Below the pieces are notes generated by a model, which was given only the letters and a program-made list of their open reading frames with translations, was not told where the DNA came from and did no database searches. Below, in pieces: positions 11,969-25,106 of a stretch of DNA of 64,000 nt. The stretch covers positions 3,951,776 to 4,015,775 of the forward strand of contig JAHRBS010000007.1 in NCBI GenBank assembly GCA_024305745.1, given 5' to 3'. Numbering within the stretch: position 1 is the first letter of the stretch; each line of letters starts with the position of its first letter. The translations under genes and the position numbers were made by a program. This DNA is from Polyporus tsugae (Eukaryota; Basidiomycota; Agaricomycetes; Polyporales; Polyporaceae).

Positions 11969-14490
11969 ACCAGCCCTCTTTCGTCTCGCTGTCGGTCTCG
12001 TCTCGTCTCGCCTATGGATCACTCTCAAGCTATCATGGCCTATTGCTCGTGTATGTCCCTCCTTCTCATCGTCGTCGTCGTCGTCGTTTACTGCTGCTGC
12101 CACCTATGTTCCCCTGACGCCCGCTACCGGCCCACTGTATTTTTGACCTCTATCTATGCTCGCCAACGGTCGCTGGCTGATTATTTCTTGTGCTTTACGC
12201 TACGCTTCGTCGTACTCGATACCAACCCATTGTACCATTGCCCGACCCGGTCGCGTCCAGTCGTTGTCGCCTAATTCTTCCACACTCATTTCCTCGCTCG
12301 CTCGTGCTGAAATGGTGTGCCCTCGTGGAGGCTACTAGCTCTCGTTGGCACACACTACATACACGCACATGCACTCCATCCTGCGCCGTCCGTGTTTGAC
12401 CGTGACCCCCCCGTCCACTCATTTTGTACATAGAACGTCTGACGCTGCGCGTGGGTTGCACCGGACGGACTAATGGCGCATCGCGCTCAAGTCGTCCGGT
12501 ACTGCATGCCCTCTCGGGTGTCGACGTTCGACGCACCCCACATTCCTTTCGCTCTATCTCTCTCTTTATTCTCTAGTTTATACCCCAATGGGCCGGAAGC
12601 CTTGCGGGTCAAGGGCGCGTCGTGTACGTCGTCGACGTAGTAATACTAATAGGTACTTACGCTGTCTGTGTTGGACACGGAATACAGGCCTTGTAGTACT
12701 GCACCCAGCACCTCCCTCGTTGGCTTCCGGATCCTCTCTGTCGCCAGCAGGTCCCCTCGAGCGAGCTCTATACTTATATAGTCTCTAGATCTCGCGTTCG
12801 GCACTTTGCGCGCGCGTATCGGCCTGTACTGTATCTCTAGCCTGTCTCTGAATCTCGCTCCCACCACATCTCCTGTAGAACATATAAAAGGGCATCCGCG
12901 GTGTGCGTGGCGAACTCTCGAATTCGCGAGCGCGTTCTGTTGGAACGCGTACCGTGCGAGTCGATGCAGCAGAAGCTCTTCGAATTCCAACGTCATCGGG
13001 CGCGCGAGGCCTATAGCGCTAGCGAGAAGAAAACGACGGTGCCTGCCGCCTGAGCCTCGAGGCTCGCGAGGTCGGGGACGTCGGTCTGCAGGCTGGTCAC
13101 CCGACCGTGCGGGGGAGCGTCATGTGGGAAGCGGATCTGCCCACACTCAGGCCCTGCTCAGGCCGCACTCGGACTCTTTGACTCTGAGATCTGAGCCACT
13201 CTGGCCAGAGCCAGTGGGAGCTGGGAGCTGGGAACTCGCTGGACGCGGAACGCGATTAACGCCTCGAAGTACTTACAGTAGGGGGGGGGGAGATGCGCGA
13301 TCGGGCCCGGGGGATGCGGGGGATACGGGGGGGCGGCCTATGCCGTTTTCGGGCGGCGACTGCCCCGGATTTTTCGCTCCTTGGACTTCATTCGCGACGC
13401 AGGTGGTCAGTGGTCAGTGGTCTACCGTCAGTGGTCGGTGGGCCGGAAGGGCAGGAGCCTGAGGACGGGCGGCACGCCGGGACGGGGGCGCGATGCACGA
13501 ATGTGAGACTCCGGGGTCGATCGTTCATGGCAACGTTCAACTTCAGAAATTCAGAACCAGAACCGTGCGTACTTACACTGCAACGGTTCGTATGTATGTA
13601 GTAGCCTTAGGTGTGGGCTGCGTACGGGGGGGGGGGGGGGGGGGGATCGGCCGTGGCGGGATGTGGTTCGAATTTCCGGTTGGAGGCGCGACATCATCTG
13701 ACACCAATGTCACCGTGGTCGGAGCGTCGGAGGATTCAGAACTGCGCACGGTCGATACGTATGCGAGAGAAGATCCCGGGGAAGGAAGGCGCGATGCCAG
13801 TGGACGAGGTTACCCCGCACGGGTGGCTCGTTCCCTCGCTCGAGCTCGTTCTTCCGCAGAGAAGGCTAACTGCGGCCATACAGTTCGTGCATGGTGCGTC
13901 AGTGGCCATCGCGGAGTACCGTTCGGAGTTGAGGCTGTGACTGGTGGAGCGGAAGGACCAATTGGCAGAATCCGTCACTGGGCAGCGCTGAGTGCCTGTA
14001 CGTATACGGTGTACAGGCGCTTGAGACTCGCGCTTAAGACTTTGATGGGGCCGATTTCTCAGCGAGCGCTGCGTCGCATCAAAGGGAGGAAAAAGTAAAA
14101 TGGGAGAATTAAGGGGGGCTACATGTATGTCGGACCTTAAGTCACTCTCGCCGTGCATTGTCTGGACTCGCTTCGAGCAGGCTCGTCGAAACGCTGTGGA
14201 GCTAACTTAGTGTGAATCGTGTATGTCACGGTATCGCACTTAGCGGCCGGTGAGTCGGGGCGGTGACAAGCCGTGGTGGCGTACTACACGGTACAGTACT
14301 ACTACTAAGAACGTACCTCGGACAGGCCAGGCACGCCCGTACTACCAAACATGATTTCTTCGATCGAAGTCCCATGATGATGCGCCTCTGTCAACCCTCA
14401 ACTTAGATGGGATTCAGGGCGGCGCGTCAGAGTCGGAGCCCGGCGGGACCTCAGGTCGGTGCAATCGCGAAACGGTAAGTAGCGAGCCCT
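11969..14490. other. Intergenic, no supported gene
   Basis: Directly after the bHLH gene the plus strand is pyrimidine-rich and holds a (GTC)6 run at about 12070-12088, probably 3' UTR. Further on are G10 (13281-13290) and G20 (13626-13645) tracts. No frame shows a recognisable domain. Confidence 0.5.
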
Positions 14491-14611
14491 GTTCTTCTCT
14501 CTCTGTTTCGACTCCGTCTGCCTCAAGGGCGTCATGTCGTGCCCAGCGAACTCGTTTCCTACTAAACTCGCTCAAGTGACCTCCGTGCTTCGCGATCGGA
14601 TTTCGCATTAC
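14491..14611 (-). repeat. Right arm of second inverted repeat pair
   Basis: Reverse complement of the 5888-5994 element, with small gaps. It carries a CT-rich block (GTTCTTCTCTCTCTG) that is the complement of the GA-rich end of the left arm. No coding capacity is seen. Confidence 0.7.
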
Positions 14612-16129
14612 GCCGTCGGTTTACAACACCCTCGCGAGACCCGAGCCCGCGTAAAGACTTCAATAGAACGTGACTGCTGGGCGAGTAAGTACCGGTGTAC
14701 AGTATTGAGATATCAACTCTGTTGAACTACTTATGTAGTAGATGCCATCGCTGATCGCGCATCGAGTGAATCGAAAGATCGTCACATACTTACTGAGGTC
14801 CGGCGGCTTACCGTAGCCACGGGGACGATGAACTGCTTAAACTTGAATCGCCCTGGAATGGAGCAGGGATAGTGAGCAAAATCAGATTGTTATATGAGAT
14901 CTAATGCGATCATGTAAGTATTTGAAGTTCAGTGTCGGAGCCACATCCACGACGTTGCGACAAATGAGCACTGCACGTACGGTGTCAAACGAGTCCCTTG
15001 GGCTTCAACATACCTCCAACATTTCGACTCAATTTCTGCAGGGCCCGGGTGCCGCATCGCCTGCCTGAAGGCGAGCGTGCGGGTTCGCTTGCTCGGCCAG
15101 GCCCAGCGTTCCGTTCGGATTGGACAGCCTTCGGAGGGTCAACCAAGGTAAAATCCGTCAGGAAGGAATTTCTACGTACCTTCCACGCCTCAGGATTTAG
15201 GCAATGTGATCATCCGCCGGTGGTGGCGAGCGTCGTTCTGGGGACCTCGCGCGATTTGTTATGTGTGGAGTATGTCTCACATTCGCAAGAGCAATATCAA
15301 TAGGGCCCATCGTCGAAGTTCTCCAGTCGAAACACGGATTCACATTAATATTATGGAGTTCCGATAATGCGCCCGAGACACTCTGGACCCGCCGGCGACG
15401 CGTAATGATCGGTGCAGCCGATGCGCCGATGCGCCCCAGGCGGGGTTGGTGCTTAAAGCCGTCCGATGAACTTACTTGAGCTTGACCAGGTTCTTGGAAA
15501 CGGCGGTGGGTTCGCGTGCAGAAAAAGAATGAAACTTGGCCGCCGCGCAAGCACTGTAACAGTAACGGTGACGGTGGAGAACGCAGTGGCGCAACTTCGA
15601 GCCGATCTTTGATTTGGCGCCCACCGTGTCGCCGACGTCACTACTAGACACGGGGGTAGCATCGGTGTGGCGGCAGATTGGGGCGTTGATTCAAGAGCTG
15701 AAACTGAGGCGAGTTCAGCTTGTCTGCATCGCCATGATTGGGCCAGTGTCCATGAATTCGAGTCTAAAGAAAGATGAAGGTGAATCGTCTGTAGGAAAGG
15801 AATCATTAATCATCGGTCGGGCCCGAACGGACTGTCCGACAAACTTACGACGCTGAGTCGTTCGCAGGTCCCCCGGATTGACCAGAATTCCCGTTTCCAA
15901 CGTCCATTGACCGTGATATCGGACGAACAGCATTTTCCGGGGGCTGATTAGACTGGCACGCGCAATGGGACCGTCTAAATAGAACTCTGGGGCGGGACGA
16001 AGTTGGCCACCGGGATGCAAGGTCCAGAAGGGGAAGTCGACTGCGAGCGGATCTGGGGCGGCGACCGACTCCAGCTTACCTTTCAACCCGTCCTTGTCAA
16101 GACGCTGCCGGCATGGGCCATTGCCTGGT
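14612..16129. other. Intergenic, no supported gene
   Basis: On the minus strand around 15.9-16.2 kb there is protein-like sequence (for example WTLHPGGQL and FVRYHGQW) continuing into the duplicated block beginning near 16130. I cannot assign it to a family and it is interrupted, so I do not call a gene. Confidence 0.4.
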
Positions 16130-17804
16130 CGTCCTGCTGGATGGGGGTGAAGGAGACCCACGTCTCGCCTTCGCAGTGCTGGAAGGCATGAATCCAGACG
16201 ATTTTGTCGCGGTCACGGCTTGTAGGAGAAATCTCTCGGGGAGGGGTGGGACCGGTAAGCGGTAAGGGCGGAATAAGGATGAGTCCGACACGGTTGAGCG
16301 ACTCAAGCGGCCATAAGGTTTAAATGGGAACTCGCCTTTGGTCAGCATGTATAAATCAGTCGGTGAGTGCTCGTTTTGCGCCGGTCGACCTCTGGTTGGC
16401 TAGTATCCGATATCTAGTCCTTGGTGGCGAATGACCTAACCAAGTTGAACCAGCTAGTACTATATGATATACTTTGACCGATGGTGCCATGCTCAAGTTG
16501 GCCGCTATGAAGAGACTGATGAGCACAGACAACGGAAGAGCGTGTGTGGACGCTACCTGCTGACCCGCCGGCGGTGATTCCGTTGGAGGACGGTTAGAAT
16601 GTGTCCCCCGCCGGGAGACTCGTCTAGGACTGGTCAGTGGTCGCACTGGTGCTGGCACTCCAGACTCCGGTCACCCCGGCAAAGGTGCCGGGGTGGAGGT
16701 CCTTGTCCGACCGTCTCCGACGGACTCGGAGCAGCGGAGATCACGTGCTCCAGTGACTTGACCGTGTTCCGAGTCCCCGTCGCTTGACTTCACCTTCAGC
16801 TTCCGAGTCTCTGGCACGCTCACTGAAAAAGATCCGCTTGCATGGTCCTCCCTCTCGGCACCCGACATATAACGCCCATAGGGAACACGTCCAGGGTCTG
16901 CTTTGCGCGTGTTGATTCCGAGGTACGTGTCCAGGTCCTACATTACCCTGGCACTCTCCTTGGCCCCAGTATTTTTCGTATCGATTTCTCACCTAGCCAT
17001 GTCCAGGTCCCTGAGCATGGAGTTGGGTAGGCGGGACGGTGCATGACGAGCATGCGGCGTTCTGCTCCGTCAGAGTGTCACGCGCTTTTCGCCCAGAACG
17101 TTTGTACGGCACACACTCCGCTCCCTATTGCGCAGGAGACTGAGTGTGGTTCCTCGCACCGCCCGCGTTCCTCTTTCTCACTTTCTTCAATTCCACGGTT
17201 TTTACGTCTCGCGCAGTGACGATCGGCAACACCTGCTGCAAATCGTCCCATGGAAGTTCAGTCCGAGATCGCCATAAACTGCGCAGGCCGCCTACACCAC
17301 GCAAATAACTTGAAAGAGGTGTGATGCACAGTCCGTCCCCTGGAAGAACCTCCCGCTCATACTCCTAGGTAGCGGCGGGTACGCCGTGAAGAACATCGCG
17401 TGCTGCGGACGTACGCAACCGCGTGCTCGCTCGGTATCGAGCATGACATCGACCTCAACCTGCCGTGAAACGAGTAATTTGAGTGGCTTGGGCCGCGCCG
17501 TCAGCTCGAGGTGCTCGACAGCAACCTGGAGGCTCGAATCTTGAAGGATGGGTCCCTTGATGAGCTCCGATGCGCGCGCTTTACACAGGTCAAGCGCATG
17601 CCGCGTCGAGAGGCTAAGGCTAACGCGTAGTACAGGGCAGAATGTTGGGGGCATCTGTCTGAACTCGATCCTGCACCCTTGGTGCGGATGCGCGACGTGT
17701 CGCGCACAGGCGTCGCCGAGCACCTCGGCCGTGGCGGCTGCACGCTCACTGGCATGGTCCGATTGAGGACTTGGATGAAGGACTCGCGGGTACGCTCCCT
17801 CTCC
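16130..17804 (+). repeat. Segmental duplication block D1 (partner of 32.7-34.5 kb)
   Basis: This block is colinear with 32725-34545. Anchors include TTCGCAGTGCTGGAAGGCATG (16172) against TTCGCACTGCTCGAAGGCATG (32728), GTGTCCCCCGCCG (16600 and 32973), GCTTGCATGGTCCTCCC (about 16836 and 33196), and a long stretch around 17640-17760 against 34335-34460. Both copies carry stops in every frame of the aligned parts, so they look like gene relics; neither gives a domain I can name. The similarity resumes after the inserted thioesterase fragment at 18430-18590 against 34880-35030. Confidence 0.75.
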
Positions 17805-18355
17805 GCGTCCGACAGGGGCGTGAAGATTGAGATGGTCAATACAACCGTCTCGTTTGGCGCGCGAACGGTTTCGGCGGTTACGGAGGTGAGACCTCGTTCT
17901 TCTCTTTACTTATCTTTCCCAGTAACGGCTGACTGCATCTGTCAATCTCTGCGCTGATAGATATGGGACGTCACGAATGGACGGTTGTGCATGACGGGAG
18001 TCCACAACAAGATGGCTCCCTCTCAACCGAAGTTGTGAAGTTGAACCTGCTGACCTGCTGCGCTGGCATGGCAGTCTTGAAATCCGCTCGTGAGATTGTC
18101 TCCGGCACGTTACGTTTACGAGTTGGGAAGGAGGCTAAATCGCCTCCAGTTAGGTTTCACATTAAGTATATCGTTTACATTGAACACTGCACGTACTGCT
18201 CTGCCAACTATGCACACGCGACTTCCGCTTTCGGGCAACCAAACGTTCTCACCGAACTTGGGCCCGCCGCAGTCCCTGAATTGCAAATGGGCCGCTGCGT
18301 CGACCGTAACCGAAGTCTAAATGTACTCTCGCAAGCGTGTCCGACAACCGTGTTG
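17805..18355 (+). repeat. Right arm of the 550-bp inverted duplication
   Basis: Near-identical inverse copy of 1-553. It sits inside block D1 exactly where the D1/D2 alignment is interrupted, so this fragment was most simply inserted into D1 after, or during, the D1/D2 duplication. Confidence 0.9.
17816..18038 (+). pseudogene. Hotdog thioesterase fragment (exons 4-5 only)
   Basis: Exon 4 (17816-17885) and exon 5 (17961-18038) match the copy at 325-1245 in frame and in splice sites, ending GVHNKMAPSQPKL then TGA. Exons 1-3, including the catalytic Asn/HGG/Asp block, are absent upstream; that DNA is instead block D1. It therefore cannot make an enzyme. It is part of the inverted duplication and not an independent gene. 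Confidence 0.85.
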
Positions 18356-21231
18356 ACACTTCATCAATAGGACATTGAGGACAGGTACCCGGCTCCGACG
18401 AAAGGTCGCAGCTCACTGACGCGCGAGGGGGTCTGGATAGGTTTGAATTGCGCTAGTGGTAAGCGTTGTCCTAGCTTACACGGTATTATTCAACGCTGAT
18501 GGAGTATAATCACAGTCATTGAGGCAGACGTCCGTTTGGCTGGCCCGTCCGTTTGTGCGATTTAGAAGCCGGACACATACCTCCACCCGGCTCCCGGACC
18601 AACCTTCTCGGTATTACCAACGGACGAAAGCAACGGACTCGACGCGCCACCTCCTGAACGACCGCTGCTTCGCTTTCACCTTCCTTCCCCATCATTCCGG
18701 CTCCCTGGATGTCGATACTCGTCCTGCCGCGACGCTACGACCCTGGTCGAGTCCCGCACGATCGATGCGCAACACGGGAGACGGAGCGCCGCTGTCGTCC
18801 TGGTGTCGGTGCCTTCGCTACTTTTCAGTGCGTGGCGAGACCGACGCTAGAATATGGTCCCGCCTTCGCCGGTTAGGGACATCTGGAAGGGGCAACCGAC
18901 TATCAGGTCCTGGATATCACACCTTGTGGCAGACATTCCGGCATATTACTTCCGACCGTCTTCCTTCCACGGTCGTCGTATAGCTCGTGGACCGTATCTG
19001 GACCTTGAAACCATCCGTCGTCCCACGCTTTCCAACTTGGTGGTGCGTAACGTCGTGTGCGCCACGAGGGCGGCCCCTAGATCTGATGCACCGAGTAAAC
19101 AAAGCAGGTTACGCCCTACACTGTGGGGACACGCGACCCTGCGCGAGACTCCCGCTCGCGTGCTGGCTTTCCACGTCAAACCCACATGGCGCGTGTCGGG
19201 GTGTTCGTCCTCCGTCATACCTCTTCACCTCCCAAGGGCGAGTGCTCCGTAATGGACCGCCGTATCCCCGCACCGAACACGGTCAAACTGGACCGATCCT
19301 ATGATACTGTTCCGTCTGGATCATCTGACGGTCCGCAACTTGACTTTTGATTTTGGCCTTCCGTCTGATATTGTCTTCTTTAGGCCTTCACAATCCAATC
19401 TATACCGCTTCCATTCTTGAAGGCGCGATTTCTGAACAGATGGGCCGGACACGGTGTAGGTACGCAGGTCGATCGATATGATGCAACAACGACTGGACTT
19501 GTAACTCTTTGCAGCTGGCCAGGTGTGTGCGCGCCGGTGTGATGCCCCACATACGCTGACAGCGAGGGCCCGTTCATGCTGGCGTTGCTGTGCTACGTCC
19601 GGTATAGATGCGTCCATACGTAGCGCCTTTCAATCGGACATTGGACGCTGTTGGGGACTGCTGATGTGGGCCGTGGGCTTGCTGGGCATCCTCATCTGGC
19701 GAAGGAGTCACCTCAGACTTACGTCCGTTTTTTTTTCTCACTAGCAGGACTTTCGATCCGCGAGCACCTTCGTAAGTGCGACCAATCCGCATGATCACTT
19801 CAAACACTTGACACGGACACTGACCCGCTTTGAGCCAGGGTAACAACGCCAGCTCCGGTCCAGCGTTCTCGAAGACGAGCCCGTACGCTAGTCTCGCGTG
19901 GGCCATCATCTCCATCAAACGAGTGCTGGATGCATCCAGCATCCACGTCACGAAGAGCCGAGCAGCCCTGAGAGAGCCCGCCCAGAACGGGATGCGCGAC
20001 CAACGTACAGCCACCTCCGTATGCCTCCATCAATCCATCCTAGGGACAAAGATAACAACTTACCATTTCTGGAGGGACGACCGCTCGCGGGACGGGATAC
20101 GACTGCGTCGGCGGGGAGCCAATATCAATACTTGGTCCTCGAAAGATTTGGCGGTGAGCGTCGAGGCGCCCATTCTTGGACTAGTATCAGAGTTGATGTT
20201 ATAACGCAGCTTTCATCAATGATTGCGGAGGCGTACAGTAACGGGCGCGCTCAAAGGAGGAGGAGGAGGAGGGTCGACTCTTACGCGGTCAAGATTACAC
20301 CACGAGGCGCGATGTTAGGATCTTGATGGGCGTTGGAGGCGAGTACCAAGAAAGTCTCGCGACCATTGCTGACTGTGTGGACTAGTGCTCCGCCATGCGT
20401 CGCGGTCGGCTCGCCCGCGAGGCGAGAGCAGATGACGGGCTCGATGGCTACGGCGAGTGGGAAAGAATCAGGCAGTGCCTCGATACCGCACCGCACCGGA
20501 CGTCTGGCGAAGTAAGTAGGTGGGGTTTGCTGCGACACTGTTCCAGCCTGCCCGAGCTCAATGTGCATCCTCGGGGCGTGCTCGCTGCCGTCATCAGACG
20601 ACTTGCGAGCAGCACTGCGGTTTACCCCAGCTGTCGACGCCCGGTCGAGATGGCCAGGAAGCTCTCGCCTCCTCTCGGTGGATTGGATTAGAAGTGTTGA
20701 ACTGAGCTAGCGTGGGCCTTGCTGTAGATAGCGCATAGACGTACTAGTCGGCCGTGCTAACCAGGAACCATACTTTGATGGCGAGGAGCCGCGAGCACTG
20801 GGCGTAGTCGTCTTTGCTGTCCGCCGGAAGATGGCAACCTCAGCAGGTTTGCTGGGCTGAGCGACGGGACCGTGAGGGGGCAGTTGGTTTTGTGGCGCGG
20901 CCGCGACCGGAGCTTGTGGTTGACCTGCGACTTTCCGAGAAGGCTCAAGAAGCAGTGTAATGTCACAAGTTCGTCAAGAACGCAGCGTCGGAATGTGCCG
21001 ACAGAAGGACTGCCGTAAAACGAGTCTCCAGAGCATACTCTTACTAATAATACTTTCATCGAGGACGCAGGTCCTGGGCAGCCTGGCGAATGGCCGACGG
21101 CCGAAGGGCCCCGTCCCCGGTGCGCGCATTAGAATGACGACTCAGGCGGTATCACGACATAAGTACAAATCTAATGTGATTCTACAGGTTCCTCGTTCCA
21201 GCGAGTCGTACCAACTTGAACGAGAGCTGAC
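18356..21231. other. No firm gene; unassigned protein-like blocks on the minus strand
   Basis: At 18430-18590 the block matches 34880-35030. On the minus strand around 20284-20480 a frame reads PLAVAIEPVICSRL and GGALVHTVSNGRETF, and around 19750-19960 another reads MEMMAHARLAYGLVFENAG. These have protein-like composition and may belong to a broken gene, but I do not recognise a family and no clean exon chain can be built. Confidence 0.35.
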
Positions 21232-22894
21232 CTAGACTTCGCAGTCCAAACATCCAGACTTGTTCAATGCATCCCTCCACGCTTCCTCGACGTCGAAGAC
21301 GTACGCCACATCAGGCTCTGAATCGTTTCTATCCTCTTCGGCCAGGCCTTCACCGAGGAACCCCCCGACTGGCGCCCCGAGCGGCTCCATGAACTCTACG
21401 AGTCGGCGGCGGAAGCTGGAGGTCTCTGCTTGCACGTGGGTAGGTGATGGCACATCCGCGTTCCAGTGGCACGAGCTAGAGTTGAGCTCGCCGCCTGCGT
21501 CGCAAGAAGAGGGCGCAGTGGCAAAATGGAGGGACACGCTCAACTGGCTGCGGGCGGTCGTGTCCGTCGTCACGCCTGAGCGATCATAGTCCCACAGGTT
21601 GAGCACGAAGCGGGAGACGACGATGGATGTCAACCTAGAACATGGTCAGGCGACTGTGGGCCAACGGTCGGGTACTAAGGGATGACGGGACGCACGCTTC
21701 GCCTAGCGTGCCCATGAAGCTCGAAAAGAAGCCTGTCAACCAGCAGGCGAGGTGGACAAGATTGAGGAGGGAAAGGATGATGTGGTGGGGATGAGCGCGG
21801 GACGGACTGGCTAGAGCGAGCGAGCGGATCGACGTACACAAAGTAGAGAACGCCTAACGCCGAAGTCAGCAATGTGTGAGCTGCGTGTCAAGATGGCGCT
21901 GGAGGGAACCCATACCGTTCCGAAGAAGTATCCTCCCGAGAGAATACTTGAACGCCGCTTCTTTCGCCGCCTCCCGCGTGGCGCGCGTATATGTCCCAAC
22001 GCTGACAACGACGAGTATGTCCGCAAATATCATAGCGAGACGAGCGATAAGGGCGACTGCGGGGTCGTCCTTGCGTTTGAGCGTCATCAAGTGAGTAACG
22101 CGAAGAGAGCACGTACATCTGATGCACGTCGACTCATTTAGCATAGGCTGGGGGTAATAGTTGAAGGATCGAACGTACGCTGTATTGAGGTACCATGGAA
22201 GTCTGTCCACCTGGAGACAGAGCTGGGGATAAGAACAGTGGTGGGGCCCCTTTAGCAAACAAGAACTAGTCGAAATAAAGTCAGATTTAAGGCTTTGCGT
22301 TGAACAACAAAAGGAGGAGTGCTCACTGTCTGAGCGGCTACAGGGCAGAGATACATCACGAAAACAGTGGCAGGCAGCCAACGTGTCGTCGCGAAGGGGT
22401 AGATCCTGATTGTCGCAAAGGCTGAAACATAAATGTTACAGCTTATACCATGCAATCGCGGACGTGACTGACCGGCCCAAACGACATACATGGTAACGAC
22501 GAGGACGTTGGTAGTCATCACGAGGCGTGCACAGCTGTCAAGCATCACCGTCGGCACAGTATATGACGAGCGACAAAAGAAGCCGTACCTCTGAGACGAA
22601 AAGACATGAGTCAATTGTCATTCTCGACGGGTCAAAGTACCCACTACAGCCGTGCTGGGTAAAATTTGGGTCCAGACATCAACAGCGTACCGTGCCAAAG
22701 CGATATAACGGTTGAGGAGGAATATGACAGTCGGCGCCGTGAGCTTCCGTCTCCGCCGGAGTAGGCGCACTTCGAGGCTAAGAGTAAGGAGGTAGTCGTA
22801 GAAAACGAGACCTGACTACGGTTAGCATGCGAAGGTCTGTAACTATGTTCCTTGTGTACTTACCTGCTGATGCGGCCAAGACCCAGTGATCAAT
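21232..22894 (-). CDS. DUF6533-type multi-spanning membrane protein (5' end unresolved)
   Basis: The minus strand carries the hallmark N-terminal block of this large Agaricomycete family: FYDYLLTLSLEVRLL followed by FLLNRYIALARY, starting at 22811 after an intron; the preceding short exon (22894-22864) supplies the end of the first helix. Further blocks in order are a helix (LVMTTNVLVVTMYVVWAG), then FATIRIYPFATTRWLP with another helix, then ARLAMIFADILVVVSVG with SLGRILLRNG, a helix in LLNLVHLACWLTGFF, and the terminal SIVVSRFVLNLWDYD followed by a hydrophilic tail ending at 21232. About seven membrane segments are expected, with several short introns. The molecular function of the family is unknown. 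I could not join a start ATG (candidates near 22977) in frame, so the 5' end is open and the gene may be damaged there. Confidence 0.7.
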
Positions 22895-25106
22895 CTGCAA
22901 ATAGTACGATGTCACAAGCTACACAGGCTCATCTCCGGGTTGACTGACGTAGGGTATAAAGGGTATGAACCATTCATGGTCGTGACCACCCCGAATACGC
23001 CAGCTTCCATGTCGCAAGCGAAGGAGGAGCGGTAGTGAAGAGAAAACGTACGTTAGGGAGGGAGCATGACCCGGTATCAAAATCCTTGCAACTGACCTTT
23101 ATGACAGGACGGAAATACGGCATATGCTTGACAGTGCCATCACAAACATGGGTGTTTTGGTAATGATTTGGGTGGGGGGACGCCGACGCTGAGGAACAGC
23201 GCACAGAGGAAGAAGTACTGTCATGGCTTGGGCAGCGGAGACCACATCTGATCATCCACCGCAATTGCGATCAGTCTACGGTTGGAGTCCCAAATCTAGA
23301 TGGCGACGAACCTCGAATAACGACGTTTAGCTAGTAGGCTAAACATGGAGGGACTCCTTGCTCGCTGAAGACGTCAGTGAACCATACGTGACCGGTTTAG
23401 TCATTATCCTGGAGCGAGCACCAGTGAGACGGTCATGACGGTGTGGAACCAACAGTCTTGAGATAGCAAAGGACTGCTAGGTGGCGGCGTGAAAAGCCGT
23501 TTGAATCGCATCAGAGACGTATGTCCGCTTGCCCTGGGCCCATGACGACGCTCTGAGCCGGGAGGGCGATAGAAGAGCACCTATCGGTGGATAGAAACGA
23601 AGGAGGGACTTTGAACGGCACCGAAGAAGTCGATGGAGAGCATCCACACCGATGAACGTGGGGATTTGGCACCAGGGTCCAGCGGGATAGCTGAGGCCTG
23701 GACCTGGTCACCAGGACCTCGCTCGGATCAACTCAAGAGACGCACCTTCCGTGAATGGTTATCTTAAGAGGATATCTACGTGTAACACGTAGTTTCTATC
23801 CTCATGGAATAGACCTCAGTTGAAAGTTCCAGTCTAGACGCAACATCCTAGACAGACTGGCCGCGTCTACTACGGTTCGTGAAGGATGATGCCGACTGAT
23901 GATGTTTGCTTGCTGCTTGAGGGAATATCCCAGGACTTGACCTTGTATATCGATGCGTCGGTCGCTGGGGGTATCGCAAAAAAGACAACCGAGGTTGGAA
24001 GAAGGAGATGTCGGTCAAGAATCAAGACGGGTGGCACAGGCGCATCCTCATCCCAACCTCGAAGCGCCGGCGTCGTTGCCGAATCCCCGGGCGTCCCGAA
24101 CGAGCCGGGCCGGCTAGCGTCCCCTGTGCCTTTCGGAAATCGTACTTACCATCCTCCATGTTCGAAGGGATCCCTGTCCACACCACCTCCCTCAGGCACG
24201 CAGAGAACCTGATCACCGCCCCACGCCCCATCTACGCTTCAAATTCTTAAGTGCTCCCGCTGCGCTACCATCAACGCTCAGAGATTCGCAGCGCCGTTCA
24301 ACAAGTAAGTCCTTAGTACTGCCACAGTTACCGGGCCCCGCCCCAGATGAGCACGACGCCCTAGAGGGCAATCCTCACCGTCTAATACTGTCCATCTCCA
24401 AGCCGACGCTGTGGTGGAAAAAGATTTGCGATGTTGCTACACCGCACGGGACCGTGAGCACCGCCCAAGTTCGCAACTCTCCCGCAGTGTATCGAGAACT
24501 CCAAGTGCGCAGATCTGACGACATGATTCAGTGGCGAGACATCCAAGGTATAGCCGAAGGCCGTGATTGCGATTTCAGTAAACCGGGATCCGTCACTCAA
24601 ACAATTGTGGGACATGCAACAGGGAGGCAGTCTTCTGCCCCGAAAGCTGCGCTGCATGATCTCAGGAATTTTAGGGCAGATCGGCTCTGTGCGCCGCGTT
24701 CGTCGAGGGACGGAAAGACGTGCCGTATGATACGGCACTTCCACCATGACTTTTGAGGGCAGATGAAGTGACCGTCAACTCTCGAAGGATCCATCGCCAT
24801 CCTCGCCCGCACCGACAATTCAAGGATACACTCTCTCGAGTTCGAGACTCACCGCTGTAGAGGGATAGTACCAAACTCTCTCTGGGGATTCGTGTCTGCC
24901 TACTGACTATTCTTCCTAGCCTTGTACAAATTGCATCGGCTCTCACAGCCATCGTCACCTTCGGGCTCATCCGCATAGATTTATAAGGGCACGCAGTGGA
25001 GTCCAGAGGCGCCATGTAAGGCAGTCGAAAATGTCAATGCCAAAACCACGACACCCGCGTTGTCCCCGCCGAAAGCGCCGATGCAAAAGCCACTAGGTCG
25101 AACGTG
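22895..25106. other. Intergenic, no supported gene
   Basis: Apart from the missing 5' end of the DUF6533 gene near 22.9-23.0 kb, I see no frame with a recognisable domain and no structured RNA or repeat worth naming. Confidence 0.45.
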
